From Gammaproteobacteria bacterium (lineage in GTDB: Bacteria; Pseudomonadota; Gammaproteobacteria; Chromatiales; Chromatiaceae), in NCBI GenBank assembly GCA_030065815.1, contig JASJCU010000012.1, positions 1 through 61,859 of the forward strand: a stretch of 61,859 nt of DNA, read 5' to 3'. The notes below the pieces were generated by a model. It saw only the letters and a list, made by a program, of their open reading frames with translations, was not told the DNA's origin and did not search any database. Positions 36,586 to 46,357 of this stretch are shown here, one piece after another. Positions within the stretch are counted from its first letter, which is position 1. Each line of letters starts with the position of its first letter. Position numbers and translations under genes: made by a program.

Positions 36586-37295
36586 GCGCGCAGTGGCAGC
36601 TCGAGCCCGACGCCGCCAGCGTCGCCGATACCGCGTGCCGACTGATCGGCATGGCCGCGCGCGACGCGATCGCCGCGCGCGGCCGCTTTCATCTCGTGCT
36701 GGCCGGCGGCAGCACGCCGCAGGCCACCTACCAGCGCCTCGCCAACAGCGACCAGGATTTCAAACGCTGGTCGCTCTACTACGGCGACGAGCGCTGCCTG
36801 ACCGCCGACGATCCGGCACGCAACAGCCGGATGGTGATCGAGACCGGGCTGGCGAGTCGCGCCGGCAAGCACTACCCGATACCGACCGAACTCGGCGCCA
36901 AGGCCGCCGCCAGCAAGTACCGCCAACGCATCAAGTCGGCAATGCCGTTCGACATGGTGCTGCTCGGCGTCGGCGAAGACGGTCACACCGCAAGCCTGTT
37001 CCCCGGCCAGCGCTGGCCGGATAAGACGGTGTTCGCGGTCAGCGACGCGCCAAAGCCGCCGGCCGAGCGCGTCTCGCTCGGCGTCAAGGCATTGCAGGAC
37101 TGCCATGCGATGTTGATCATGGTCACCGGAGACAACAAGATTGCCGCAGTGCAGCAATGGCGCGCCGGCGCCGACCTGCCGATCTCCCGGGTCAGCGCAG
37201 TGCCGCAGGCGCGCGTGCTCGCCGACAGAAACTGCGTGGTGTTTGCCGATGGTCAAGCCGACGCCGCGGCGGAGCCGATAGAGTCGCCCCGATGA
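36582..37295 (+). CDS. pgl: 6-phosphogluconolactonase
   Basis: 237 residues, DevB/SOL type. Visible blocks: FHLVLAGGSTPQATYQRLA, the WSLYYGDERCLTADDP segment and MVLLGVGEDGHTASLFPG, which hold the phosphate- and lactone-binding residues. It hydrolyses the Zwf product to 6-phosphogluconate for Gnd. Its ATG overlaps the zwf stop and its own stop overlaps the glk start. Confidence 0.96.
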   Translation: MSAQWQLEPDAASVADTACRLIGMAARDAIAARGRFHLVLAGGSTPQATYQRLANSDQDFKRWSLYYGDERCLTADDPARNSRMVIETGLASRAGKHYPIPTELGAKAAASKYRQRIKSAMPFDMVLLGVGEDGHTASLFPGQRWPDKTVFAVSDAPKPPAERVSLGVKALQDCHAMLIMVTGDNKIAAVQQWRAGADLPISRVSAVPQARVLADRNCVVFADGQADAAAEPIESPR

Positions 37296-38248
37296 TGTCA
37301 CTGGCAGCAGACATTGGCGGAACCTACAGCCGGCTTGCGTGGTTCGGCGAGGGGTTTAGCGGCCACGCCACCGAGCAGGTCTTCAGCAACCGCGAATTCG
37401 CCGCGCTCGAGGACGTCATCGAAGCGGGTCGCCAGGCACTCGGCGACGCGAGCGCGGCGATCGCCGACATGGTGCTGGCGCTGCCGGGGCCGGTCCATCG
37501 CGATCCCGTCGAACTGACGAACATCAACTGGCGGCTGCGACGCGACGGGTTGTGCGAGCGTTTCGACACCCAACGGCTGACCCTGGTCAACGATTTTCAG
37601 GCCGCCGCGCTCGGCGCGATCAACGAACCGTACGAGGACCTCAAGGTGCTCAACCCGGCGACGCCGGACGAGGGCCCGGTGGTCGTCGCCGGCGCCGGCA
37701 CCGGGCTGGGCATGGCGTGGCTGGCACAGCGTGATCAGCCCGGACTGCCGCACGCCACCGAGGGCGGGCACATCGATTTCGCGCCGCTCGACGCGCGCCA
37801 GCTGGCACTGCACCAAGAACTCGCCGAGCGCTACGGTCACGTGTCCTACGAACGCGTGCTCAGCGGTGACGGCCTCGTCGACACCTACCGCCACATCGGC
37901 GGGGCCGGCGCAGCGGCCGCGTCACCGGCCGCGATCGCCGGCCGCGCGCGCGCCGGAGACCGCCACGCCGGCGACGCCATCGCGCTGTTCGTCGCGGTGT
38001 TCGCGGCCTACGCCGGCAACCTGGCCCTGGCCTTCAACCCCCTCGGCGGTATTTACCTTTGCGGCGGACTTACGGCGCATCTGGCCGAGTGGTTCGACCC
38101 GACGTCGTTCGCGCTGGACTACGCCAGAAAAGGACGCATGGCCGATGTCGTCCGCCGCGTCCCCGTCTATCTCGTGCAACGTCAAGGCACCGGGCTGGCC
38201 GGCGTCGTGCACATTGCACGCGCCCAGAGGCTCTCGCGATGGGCATGA
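37292..38248 (+). CDS. glk: Glucokinase
   Basis: 318 residues, Glk (bacterial group A) family as in E. coli (321). ATP-phosphate loop LAADIGGTYSRLAW near the start, the glucose-binding NDFQAAALG and TEGGHIDFAP segments, and GGIYLCGGLTAHL. It phosphorylates free glucose, such as that released by MalQ or GH57 activity on glycogen, and feeds Zwf directly. The ATG overlaps the pgl stop (ATGATG). An 87-nt gap then separates it from glgC, possibly with an internal promoter. Confidence 0.95.
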   Translation: MMSLAADIGGTYSRLAWFGEGFSGHATEQVFSNREFAALEDVIEAGRQALGDASAAIADMVLALPGPVHRDPVELTNINWRLRRDGLCERFDTQRLTLVNDFQAAALGAINEPYEDLKVLNPATPDEGPVVVAGAGTGLGMAWLAQRDQPGLPHATEGGHIDFAPLDARQLALHQELAERYGHVSYERVLSGDGLVDTYRHIGGAGAAAASPAAIAGRARAGDRHAGDAIALFVAVFAAYAGNLALAFNPLGGIYLCGGLTAHLAEWFDPTSFALDYARKGRMADVVRRVPVYLVQRQGTGLAGVVHIARAQRLSRWA

Positions 38249-38336
38249 GCGGCGTCGCTCGTGGCGGCCAGGCCTGTCAGGGCGCAGAATCCGATCTATC
38301 GAACAGCGATGCAATGTCTTCCGACAGGAATGGAAC

Positions 38337-39635
38337 ATGACAAGCAGCAAAGAGCAGCACCATTTGTACAAGTACTACGTGGAACCGCACGCGGTCAGCG
38401 ACATGACCCGGCGCACGCTGGTGCTGGTGTTGGCCGGCGGCGAAGGGTCGCGTCTGAAGAACCTGACCAAGTGGCGGGCCAAGCCTGCAGTGCCGTTCGG
38501 CGGCAAATATCGCATTATCGATTTCGCGCTGTCCAACTGCATCAACTCCGGCCTGCGCCGGATCGGCGTCTTGACACAGTACAAGTCGCACTCGCTGATT
38601 CGCCATCTGCAGCGCGCATGGGGCTTCATGCGGCCGGAGATCGGCGAATTCGTCGAGATCATCCCGGCACAGCAGCGTCTCAGACCGGAGTGGTACCAGG
38701 GCACCGCCGATGCGATCTACCAGAATCTCGACATCATCTACCGCCATGAGCCGGACTATGTGCTGGTGCTCGGCGGCGATCACATCTACACGATGGACTA
38801 CGCGCAGATGCTCGCCGCCCATGTGCAGGCCGCCGCCGACATGACGGTCGGCTGCATCGAGGTGCCGATCGACGATGCCAGGGACTTCGGCGTCATGTCG
38901 GTCGACGAAAAGTTGCGAATCACGCGCTTCACCGAGAAACCCGTGCACCCGGAGCCGGTGCCCGGCAAGTCGGATGTCGCGTTGGCGTCGATGGGTATCT
39001 ACATCTTCTCGATGGAGTTCCTGACCAAGGCGCTGATCCACGATGCCGAGGACGAGACGTCGCAGCACGACTTCGGCAAGAACATCATCCCCAATGCGAT
39101 CGAGAACGCGAAATCGATCGCCTACCCCTACGTCAACAATCGCGGTGAACCGGCGTACTGGCGGGACGTCGGCTCGCTGTACTCGTACTGGAAGGCGAAC
39201 ATCGAGCTGTGCGACATCGAACCCGAACTGAATCTCTACGAACGCGACTGGCCGATCTGGACCTACCAGACACAGAGCCCGCCGGCCAAGTTCGCATTCG
39301 ACGACGAAGGCCGCCGCGGCCAGGCGATCGACTCGCTGGTCGCCGGCGGGTGCATCATCTCCGGTGCCAAGGTCAAGCGCTCGGTGATCTTTTTCAACAC
39401 CCAGGTGGAGACCGGCACCTACATCAAGGAGAGCGTGATCCTGCCGAAGACGCGCGTCGGCAGCAATTGTGTCCTGCAGCGCTGTATCGTCGACAAGGGG
39501 ACGGTCATCCCGGACGGTTTCGAAGTCGGCGTCGACATCGATGAAGACCGCAAACGCTTCCTGGTCACCGACGAGGGCATCGTGCTGGTCACTCCCGGCA
39601 TGATGAACCAGCGATTGCACTACGAACGGGACTGA
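38337..39635 (+). CDS. glgC: Glucose-1-phosphate adenylyltransferase
   Basis: 432 residues. The N-terminal nucleotidyltransferase domain has LVLAGGEGSRLKNLTKWRAK (nucleotide loop) and KPAVPFGGKYRIIDFALSN, followed by GTADAIYQNL and LVLGGDHIYTMDY. The left-handed beta-helix (about 310-432) carries the ISGAKVKRSV repeats. It makes ADP-glucose, the committed and allosterically regulated step of glycogen synthesis. AGGA lies about 8 nt before ATG 38337. GH57 starts 4 nt after the stop. Confidence 0.96.
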   Translation: MTSSKEQHHLYKYYVEPHAVSDMTRRTLVLVLAGGEGSRLKNLTKWRAKPAVPFGGKYRIIDFALSNCINSGLRRIGVLTQYKSHSLIRHLQRAWGFMRPEIGEFVEIIPAQQRLRPEWYQGTADAIYQNLDIIYRHEPDYVLVLGGDHIYTMDYAQMLAAHVQAAADMTVGCIEVPIDDARDFGVMSVDEKLRITRFTEKPVHPEPVPGKSDVALASMGIYIFSMEFLTKALIHDAEDETSQHDFGKNIIPNAIENAKSIAYPYVNNRGEPAYWRDVGSLYSYWKANIELCDIEPELNLYERDWPIWTYQTQSPPAKFAFDDEGRRGQAIDSLVAGGCIISGAKVKRSVIFFNTQVETGTYIKESVILPKTRVGSNCVLQRCIVDKGTVIPDGFEVGVDIDEDRKRFLVTDEGIVLVTPGMMNQRLHYERD

Positions 39636-39638
39636 GCG

Positions 39639-41363
39639 ATGACCGCACCGGTCAAACCACACATCAATTTGGTGCTGTGCTGGCACATGCACCAGCCGTG
39701 GTACCGTGAGAGCCAGGACGGTGACTACCGTCTGCCGTGGGTCTACCTGCATGCGCTCAAGGACTATGTCGACATGGCTGCGCACCTTGAGGCGCACCCG
39801 AAGGTGCGGTGCGTGGTCAATTTCACGCCGGTACTGCTCGAACAGATCGACGACTACGCGACGCAGTTCCGTGACCACCTGGCGACCGGCAAGCGCTTCG
39901 CCGACCCGATGCTGAACCTGCTCGCCGGTGTCGACCCGATACCGGCCGACGAGGACGGCCGCGCCGAGATCGTTGCGGGGTGTCGGCGCGCCCACGCGCC
40001 GATGATGATCGACGTCCACGGGCCGTTCCGTGACCTGTTCGACATGGTCATGTCGCTCGACAACCGCCAGGTCGACCAGACCCGCCTGCAGTACATGAAC
40101 GCCCAGTTCTTTCTCGACCTGCTCAGCTGGTACCACCTGACCTGGCTGGGGCACTCGCTGAAGCGGCTGCCGCGGGTGCGCCGCCTGCTCGAGCAACACA
40201 ACGGTTTCGACGCCGCCACCCGCCGCGAACTGCTGCAGGTCATGGGCGACGCGTTCAGCGACCTGATCGACCGTTATGCTGCGCTCGCTCGCGCCGGCCA
40301 GATCGAGTTGTCGATGACGCCTTACGGCCATCCGATCGTGCCGCTGCTGATCGACCTCGACGCCATGCACGGTGCCCTGCCCGAGGCCCAGGGGCCGCAG
40401 GCCGAAGCCTATCCGGGCGGGCTGGAGCGCGCGCGCTGGCACGTGCGCGAGGGCCTGCGGGTGTTCGAACACTACCTCGGCTGCAAGCCGGCAGGCGTCT
40501 GGCTGTCCGAGGGCGGCGTGAGTCGCCAAGCGCTGCAGCTGCTCGACGAGTTCGACTTTGCGTGGAGCGCATCCGGCGAGGGGGTCTGGCACAACAGCCG
40601 CTACCTGTCCGGTCTCGAGGCGAACGGCGAGGAGGCCCGGCGCAGCCTGTTCTGCGCTCATGAGATCGACGGCTGCAAGACGCGCATGTTCTTCCGCGAC
40701 GACGGCCTGTCGGACATGATCGGCTTCGAGTACCAGCAATGGGACGCGAGCGACGCCGCGGCGAACTTCGCGCAGCACCTGGAGAACATCGCCGACTACC
40801 TCGGCGACGACTGCGACGAGAACATCGTCAGCGTTATCCTGGATGGCGAGAACGCCTGGGAGTACTACCCGGACAACGCCTTTCATTTCCTCGGCGCGCT
40901 GTACGAAAGCCTGGCCGGCAACAAACGCATCAGAACGATGACCTTCAGCGACGCACTCGATCACTGCGTCGCCGAACCGTTGCCGTTGCTGTGCCCGGGC
41001 AGCTGGGTCTACGGCTCGTTCTCGACCTGGATCGGCGAGACCGACAAGAACCTCGCCTGGGACATGCTGGTGGCGGCGAAGCTGGCCTACGACCGCGTGA
41101 CCGGCAGCAAACGCCTTGGCAGGCGCGCGCTCGCGCAGCTCGAGCGCCAGCTCGCAATCTGTGAGGGCTCGGACTGGTTCTGGTGGTTCGGCGACTACAA
41201 CCCGGCCGACAGCGTCAGCGACTTCGACAGCCTGTATCGCCAGCAGCTGGGCAACCTCTATGCGATGCTCGGGCTCGATCCTCCACCCAGCCTCGACGAA
41301 CCGATATCGAGCGGCGGCGGCAGCGCCGAAAACGCCGGGACGATGCGCCGCGGCCATGGATGA
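39639..41363 (+). CDS. Glycoside hydrolase family 57 protein
   Basis: 574 residues. GH57 hallmarks: CWHMHQPWYRE at 14-24 near the start, the nucleophile motif GVWLSEGG with Glu291, and FFRDDGLSDMIGFEYQQWD, which contains the region of the acid/base Asp. The VILDGENAWEYY and WFGDY segments are also typical. GH57 members are alpha-amylases, amylopullulanases or branching enzymes; the alpha-amylase/debranching type (PF03065 plus downstream domain) fits best. It may cut glycogen branches or short glucans. There is no signal peptide, so it acts in the cytoplasm. Its stop overlaps malQ by 8 nt. Confidence 0.9.
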   Translation: MTAPVKPHINLVLCWHMHQPWYRESQDGDYRLPWVYLHALKDYVDMAAHLEAHPKVRCVVNFTPVLLEQIDDYATQFRDHLATGKRFADPMLNLLAGVDPIPADEDGRAEIVAGCRRAHAPMMIDVHGPFRDLFDMVMSLDNRQVDQTRLQYMNAQFFLDLLSWYHLTWLGHSLKRLPRVRRLLEQHNGFDAATRRELLQVMGDAFSDLIDRYAALARAGQIELSMTPYGHPIVPLLIDLDAMHGALPEAQGPQAEAYPGGLERARWHVREGLRVFEHYLGCKPAGVWLSEGGVSRQALQLLDEFDFAWSASGEGVWHNSRYLSGLEANGEEARRSLFCAHEIDGCKTRMFFRDDGLSDMIGFEYQQWDASDAAANFAQHLENIADYLGDDCDENIVSVILDGENAWEYYPDNAFHFLGALYESLAGNKRIRTMTFSDALDHCVAEPLPLLCPGSWVYGSFSTWIGETDKNLAWDMLVAAKLAYDRVTGSKRLGRRALAQLERQLAICEGSDWFWWFGDYNPADSVSDFDSLYRQQLGNLYAMLGLDPPPSLDEPISSGGGSAENAGTMRRGHG

Positions 41364-42714
41364 GCCGGACCTGACACGCCGCGCCGGCGTGCTGCTGCAT
41401 GTCACGTCGTTGCCGTCGGGCCGGATCGACGACGACTGTAGGCGCTGGCTGGATTTCATGGCCGACGCCGGGCTCAGCGTCTGGCAGATGCTGCCGCTGG
41501 TCATCCCGGACGGCGCCGGTTCGCCGTACCAGAGCCGGTCGGCATTCGCCTGCAATCCCGGACTGTTGCCGCTCGACGACGCGCCGGTGCAGGCATCGGC
41601 GGTCGATGACTTCTTTGACCGCCACGCCGCCTGGCTCGATGACTTCGCGCTGTTCGAGATCATCAGGCACCGCCACGGTGAACAGTCCTGGGTGGACTGG
41701 CCGACGGCGCTGCGCGAACACGACGAAGCGGCCCTCGACGCCGTGCGGCGGTCGTCGGCGCGGGAGCTGCGCGTCGTCGTCGAACAGCAGTATCGTCTCG
41801 ACCGTGCCTGGCGGCGGGTCAGGAGGCACGCCGAGTCGCTCGGCATCATGCTGTTCGGCGATATCCCGATCTTCATCGCCCACGACAGCGCCGATACCTG
41901 GTCGCAGCCGGACAACTTCCTGCTCGGCACCGACGGCCGGCCGACCCACGTGACCGGCGTGCCACCGGACTACTTCGCCGAACAGGGCCAGCGCTGGGGC
42001 AATCCACATTACCGCTGGGAGCGCATGCAGGCCCACGGTTTCGCGTGGTGGCTGGCGCGCATGCATCATCAGTTCGAGCTCTTCGACCTGGTCCGCATCG
42101 ACCACTTCCGCGGACTGGTCGCGGTGTGGATGATCGATGCCGCGGCCGAGACCGCGATCGACGGCCACTGGCAGGACACCCCGGGAGACGCGCTGCTGGC
42201 CACGCTGGCCGAGCACTACCCAACCCTGCCGATCGTTGCCGAGGACCTCGGCGTGATCACCGAGGCGGTGCGCACGCTGCGCCGCAAGTACGGCCTTTCG
42301 GGCATGTCGGTGTTGCAGTTCGCATTCGACCATTTCGACGACAATCCGCACAAACCGGCCAACGTCTCCGAGGATTGCATCACCTACACCGGAACCCACG
42401 ACAACGACACCTGCGTCGGCTGGTTCGACGGCCTGGAACCGCATCAACGGGAGTTCGTATTCCAGGTGCTGGATTGCGAGCCGACCGACGAGATCGCCGC
42501 GTTGATGGTCAAGACAGCCCTGCAGACACCAGCGTGGCTGGCCGTCGCACCGTTGCAGGACTACCTGGGCCTGGACGGCAGCGCACGCATGAACACACCG
42601 GGAACCAGCGGCGGTAACTGGCGCTGGCAATTCAGCTGGGACATGTTGTATCCCACCCTCAGCGCGGAGTTACACGCCATGATCGAAGCCAGCGGGAGAC
42701 TCGATGGCCGCTAA
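41356..42714 (+). CDS. malQ: 4-alpha-glucanotransferase
   Basis: 452 residues, GH77. The nucleophile Asp249 is in [10 protein letters not shown], the acid/base Glu296 in VAEDLGVIT, and the stabilising Asp in TGTHDNDT. It lacks the long N-terminal extension of E. coli MalQ (694) and matches the shorter plant DPE1-like form (about 500), and is slightly short even for that. It transfers glucan segments during glycogen turnover. The start overlaps the GH57 stop and its stop overlaps glgB by 11 nt. Confidence 0.92.
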   Translation: MDEPDLTRRAGVLLHVTSLPSGRIDDDCRRWLDFMADAGLSVWQMLPLVIPDGAGSPYQSRSAFACNPGLLPLDDAPVQASAVDDFFDRHAAWLDDFALFEIIRHRHGEQSWVDWPTALREHDEAALDAVRRSSARELRVVVEQQYRLDRAWRRVRRHAESLGIMLFGDIPIFIAHDSADTWSQPDNFLLGTDGRPTHVTGVPPDYFAEQGQRWGNPHYRWERMQAHGFAWWLARMHHQFELFDLVRIDHFRGLVAVWMIDAAAETAIDGHWQDTPGDALLATLAEHYPTLPIVAEDLGVITEAVRTLRRKYGLSGMSVLQFAFDHFDDNPHKPANVSEDCITYTGTHDNDTCVGWFDGLEPHQREFVFQVLDCEPTDEIAALMVKTALQTPAWLAVAPLQDYLGLDGSARMNTPGTSGGNWRWQFSWDMLYPTLSAELHAMIEASGRLDGR

Positions 42715-44881
42715 GCTGCCCTATCCGCTGGCCATGCTGCAGCGTGGCGAATCGCACGACCCGTTCGCCGTGCTCGGCCGACATCCGGTCGACGACGGCA
42801 CGCTGGTGCGTGCGTTCATGCCCAGCGCCGAGAGCGTCGAACTCGACGGGTTCGGTGCGCTGCAGCGCATCCAGAACACCGACATCTTCGAACGTGTGCT
42901 CGACGCCGACGAGGCCGTCCGGCTGCCCGAGCACTATCGGCTGAACTGGATCGACAAGGCCGACGGCGACGAGCACTCGGTAGTCTCGCCCTACAGCTTC
43001 GGCCCGCTGATCCCGGATATCGACCTGCACCTGTTCAACGAGGGCCGGCATCACCATGTCTACCGGCTGCTCGGCGCCCACATGATCGACGTGAACGGCA
43101 TCAATGGCTGCCGTTTCGCGGTCTGGGCGCCGGCCGTCAGGCGCGCCAGCGTGGTCGGCGATTTCAACGGCTGGCATGGCATGCGCCACCCGATGCGCAA
43201 CCGCGGCGGCTCGGGGGTCTGGGAGATCTTCATTCCCGGTCTGCAGCCCGGCGACCTGTACAAGTTCGAGTTCCTCAGCCGCGACGGCCACCGCCTGCTC
43301 AAGGCCGACCCCTACGGTCAAGCGATGACGCTGCGCCCCGATACCGCGTCGCGGATCTGTGCACCGAGCGACTATCGCTGGGACGACGGCGAGTGGATCG
43401 CCGCGCGCGAGCACTGGCGCTGGACGCACAGCCCGATGAGCATCTACGAGGTCCACCCGGGGTCGTGGCGGCTGCGCCCCGACGGCGGCTTCATGACGTT
43501 TCGCGAACTCGCCGACCAACTCGTGCCCTACGCCAGCGATCTGGGGTACACGCACATCGAGCTGCTGCCGGTCATGGAACACCCGCTCGACGAATCCTGG
43601 GGCTATCAGGTGTCCGGCTACTTCGCACCGAGCGCCCGCTTCGGCTCGCCGGACGACCTGCGCTACCTGATCGACCGCTGTCACGGTGCCGGCATCGGCG
43701 TGATCCTGGACTGGGTCCCCGGGCACTTTCCGAAAGACGACTTTGCGCTGGCACGCTTCACCGGCGACGCCGTCTACGAGCACGCCGATCCGCGGCTCGG
43801 CGAGCACCGCGAATGGGGTACGCTGATCTTCAACTATGGGCGCCGCGAGGTCGCCAACTTCCTGCTGACCAACGCTGTCTATTGGCTGGAGGAGTTTCAC
43901 GTCGACGGTCTGCGCGTCGACGCCGTCGCCAGCATGCTGTACCTCGACTACTCGCGCAACGCGGGCGAGTGGATACCGAACAAGTATGGAGGTCGCGAGA
44001 ACCTCGAGGCGATCGAGTTCCTGCGCCACGTCAACGCGGTGTTGCACGCCCGCTTTCCCGGCACGCTGACGGTTGCTGAGGAGTCGACCGCCTGGCCGAT
44101 GGTGTCGCGGCCCAACTGGATGGGCGGCCTCGGTTTCAGCATGAAATGGAACATGGGCTGGATGAACGACACCCTCGCCTACATCGAGCTCGACCCGGTG
44201 CATCGCCGCTACCATCACGACCGCCTGACCTTCAGCCAAATGTACACCTACACCGAGAACTTCGTGCTGCCGCTGTCACATGACGAAGTCGTGCACATGA
44301 AGCGCAGCCTGCTCGACAAGATGCCGAAAGACGCCTGGCAGAAATTCGCCAACCTGCGCCTGCTGTTTGCCTGGCAGTACGCGCATCCCGGCAAGAAGCT
44401 GCTGTTCATGGGCGGCGAGTTCGCGCAATGGCACGAGTGGCGCGAGCACGAGGCGCTCGACTGGCCCCTTCTCGACCAGACGATGCATCGCGGTGTCCGC
44501 GACCTGGTACGCGACCTGAATCGTCTGTACCGCGGGCTGCCGGCGCTTCACCAACATGACTTCGAGCAGCAGGGCTTCGAGTGGATCGATTGCCACGACA
44601 GCGAGAACTCGGTGCTGTCGCTGATCCGCAAGGGCGGCGGCCAGGCAGTCGCCTGCCTGTTCAATTTCACGCCGGTCCCGCGCGAGGCCTACCGGGTCGG
44701 CTTGCCGTGCGAGGGCAGCTATCGTGAAATACTCAATACCGACGCCGAACTGTACGGCGGCAGCAACGTAGGCAACGCCGGTGTCGTCCAAGCCGACGGC
44801 GAACCCTGGCACGACCGACCATGCTCTGCCCGGGTCAACATACCACCGCTGGGTGCGGTCTTCTTGCAGCTCCACCAATAA
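42704..44881 (+). CDS. glgB: 1,4-alpha-glucan branching enzyme
   Basis: 725 residues, GH13. It has the extra N-terminal domain ([11 protein letters not shown] near 20-30), the CBM48 domain ([20 protein letters not shown], about 120-220) and the catalytic barrel with nucleophile Asp406 ([16 protein letters not shown]), Glu459 (VAEESTAWP) and the [10 protein letters not shown] stabiliser. The C-terminal beta domain ends PLGAVFLQL. It introduces alpha-1,6 branches into the GlgA product. glgA begins 2 nt after the stop. Confidence 0.97.
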   Translation: MAAKLPYPLAMLQRGESHDPFAVLGRHPVDDGTLVRAFMPSAESVELDGFGALQRIQNTDIFERVLDADEAVRLPEHYRLNWIDKADGDEHSVVSPYSFGPLIPDIDLHLFNEGRHHHVYRLLGAHMIDVNGINGCRFAVWAPAVRRASVVGDFNGWHGMRHPMRNRGGSGVWEIFIPGLQPGDLYKFEFLSRDGHRLLKADPYGQAMTLRPDTASRICAPSDYRWDDGEWIAAREHWRWTHSPMSIYEVHPGSWRLRPDGGFMTFRELADQLVPYASDLGYTHIELLPVMEHPLDESWGYQVSGYFAPSARFGSPDDLRYLIDRCHGAGIGVILDWVPGHFPKDDFALARFTGDAVYEHADPRLGEHREWGTLIFNYGRREVANFLLTNAVYWLEEFHVDGLRVDAVASMLYLDYSRNAGEWIPNKYGGRENLEAIEFLRHVNAVLHARFPGTLTVAEESTAWPMVSRPNWMGGLGFSMKWNMGWMNDTLAYIELDPVHRRYHHDRLTFSQMYTYTENFVLPLSHDEVVHMKRSLLDKMPKDAWQKFANLRLLFAWQYAHPGKKLLFMGGEFAQWHEWREHEALDWPLLDQTMHRGVRDLVRDLNRLYRGLPALHQHDFEQQGFEWIDCHDSENSVLSLIRKGGGQAVACLFNFTPVPREAYRVGLPCEGSYREILNTDAELYGGSNVGNAGVVQADGEPWHDRPCSARVNIPPLGAVFLQLHQ

Positions 44882-44883
44882 CC

Positions 44884-46341
44884 ATGCGCGTCCTTTTTGC
44901 CAGCAGCGAACTGTTTCCACTGATCAAGACCGGCGGCCTCGGCGACGTCGCGTTCAGCCTGCCCAGTGCGCTCGTCGAACTCGATGTCGACGTCAGGGTC
45001 GTGCTGCCGGCCTATCGCAGCGCATTGGCCGCGGCCGACCGGCTGAACGCCGTTGGCTGGCTGACGCTGGCCGACGGCAGCGAAGCGCGCGTCCTCGCGG
45101 CGCGGCATGCCGACATCGCGTTCGAGCTGCTGTTGATCGACATCCCGCAGCTCTACGACCGCCCGGGCATGCCATACACCGACGATCAGGGTCGCGACTG
45201 GGCCGACAACGCGCAGCGGTTTGCCCGCTTCAGCGAGGCCGTCGCCCTGCTCGCGACCGATGCACCCGGCACGGGTTGGCGCGCTGACGTCGTGCACGCC
45301 AACGACTGGCAGACGGGACTGGTACCGGCATTCGTCGGCCTGCACCCGGATGCGCCGCGCACGCTGTTCACGATCCACAACATCGCCTACGACTGCCAGA
45401 TCGACTTCGGCGACGTGCAGAAATTGAACCTGCCGACGCACTGGTGGTCGGTCGACGTCGGCGAATTCTACGGGCGCCTGTCGATGCTGAAGACCGCGCT
45501 GATGACCAGCGACCTGATCACGACCGTCAGCCCAAGCTACGCCAGCGAGATACGCAGCAGCGAGTTCGGTTACGGCTATGCGGATGTTCTCGAATTGCAG
45601 TCGTCGAAGCTGGTCGGCGTGCTCAACGGCATCGATGACCGCACCTGGGACCCGAAGACCGACCCGCATCTGGCTGCCAATTACCATGCCGAAGGCAAGA
45701 TCCGCAGCGGCAAGCGCGCCAATCGCCAGGACCTGCTGCAGCGTATCGGCGCGCCGGACGACGCGCACGACCATGACGGACCGCTGATCGGCTTCATCGG
45801 CCGCATGGTCTACCAGAAGGGCATCGACCTGCTGCTCGACGTCATCCCCGACCTGGTCGACAGTCACGACGCCCGGTTCGCGATCCTCGGTAGCGGCGAG
45901 CGCGAGCTGGAGCAGCGACTGACCGAGCTGCAGCGCGCCTTTCCGGCGCACGTCTTTGCCTTTCTCGGCTACTCGGAAGCAACCGCCCACCTTATCGAGG
46001 CCGGCTGCGACATGTTCGTGATGCCGTCACGCTACGAACCCTGCGGCCTCAACCAGATGTACAGTCTGCGCTACGGCACACCGCCGATCGTGCGCAACAC
46101 CGGTGGTCTGGCGGATACCGTCGTCGACACGACGCCGCGCAGCCTGGCCCGCGAGGAAGCAAACGGCTTCGTCTTCGACGCGGCCAATGCCACGGCGCTG
46201 CAGGGCGCGATCGAACGCGCGATCGCGGTCTACCGCAAACCGAAGCAATGGATGAAACTGATCCGGATAGGCATGCGCGGTGACTACGGATGGCACCTCA
46301 GCGCCGAGCGCTATCTGCGACTATACCGAGCCCGCCAGTAG
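44884..46341 (+). CDS. glgA: Glycogen synthase (ADP-glucose)
   Basis: 485 residues, GT5. The N-terminal ADP-glucose motif KTGGLGDV is at 15-22; VVHANDWQTGL, TIHNIAYDC and the C-terminal EPCGLNQMYSLRYGT donor-site Glu motif are intact. It transfers glucose from ADP-glucose to the non-reducing end of glycogen. It follows glgB almost without a gap. glgP follows 16 nt later with its own strong ribosome site. Confidence 0.97.
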   Translation: MRVLFASSELFPLIKTGGLGDVAFSLPSALVELDVDVRVVLPAYRSALAAADRLNAVGWLTLADGSEARVLAARHADIAFELLLIDIPQLYDRPGMPYTDDQGRDWADNAQRFARFSEAVALLATDAPGTGWRADVVHANDWQTGLVPAFVGLHPDAPRTLFTIHNIAYDCQIDFGDVQKLNLPTHWWSVDVGEFYGRLSMLKTALMTSDLITTVSPSYASEIRSSEFGYGYADVLELQSSKLVGVLNGIDDRTWDPKTDPHLAANYHAEGKIRSGKRANRQDLLQRIGAPDDAHDHDGPLIGFIGRMVYQKGIDLLLDVIPDLVDSHDARFAILGSGERELEQRLTELQRAFPAHVFAFLGYSEATAHLIEAGCDMFVMPSRYEPCGLNQMYSLRYGTPPIVRNTGGLADTVVDTTPRSLAREEANGFVFDAANATALQGAIERAIAVYRKPKQWMKLIRIGMRGDYGWHLSAERYLRLYRARQ

Positions 46342-46357
46342 TCAGGAGGTAAGCCCC

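Noticed and set aside
38277-41930. A 1217-codon open frame on the minus strand opposite glgC, GH57 and malQ
   Set aside because: It is the antisense shadow of three well-supported + strand genes; GC-rich codon bias keeps that frame open. The translation has no family motif and no ribosome site.
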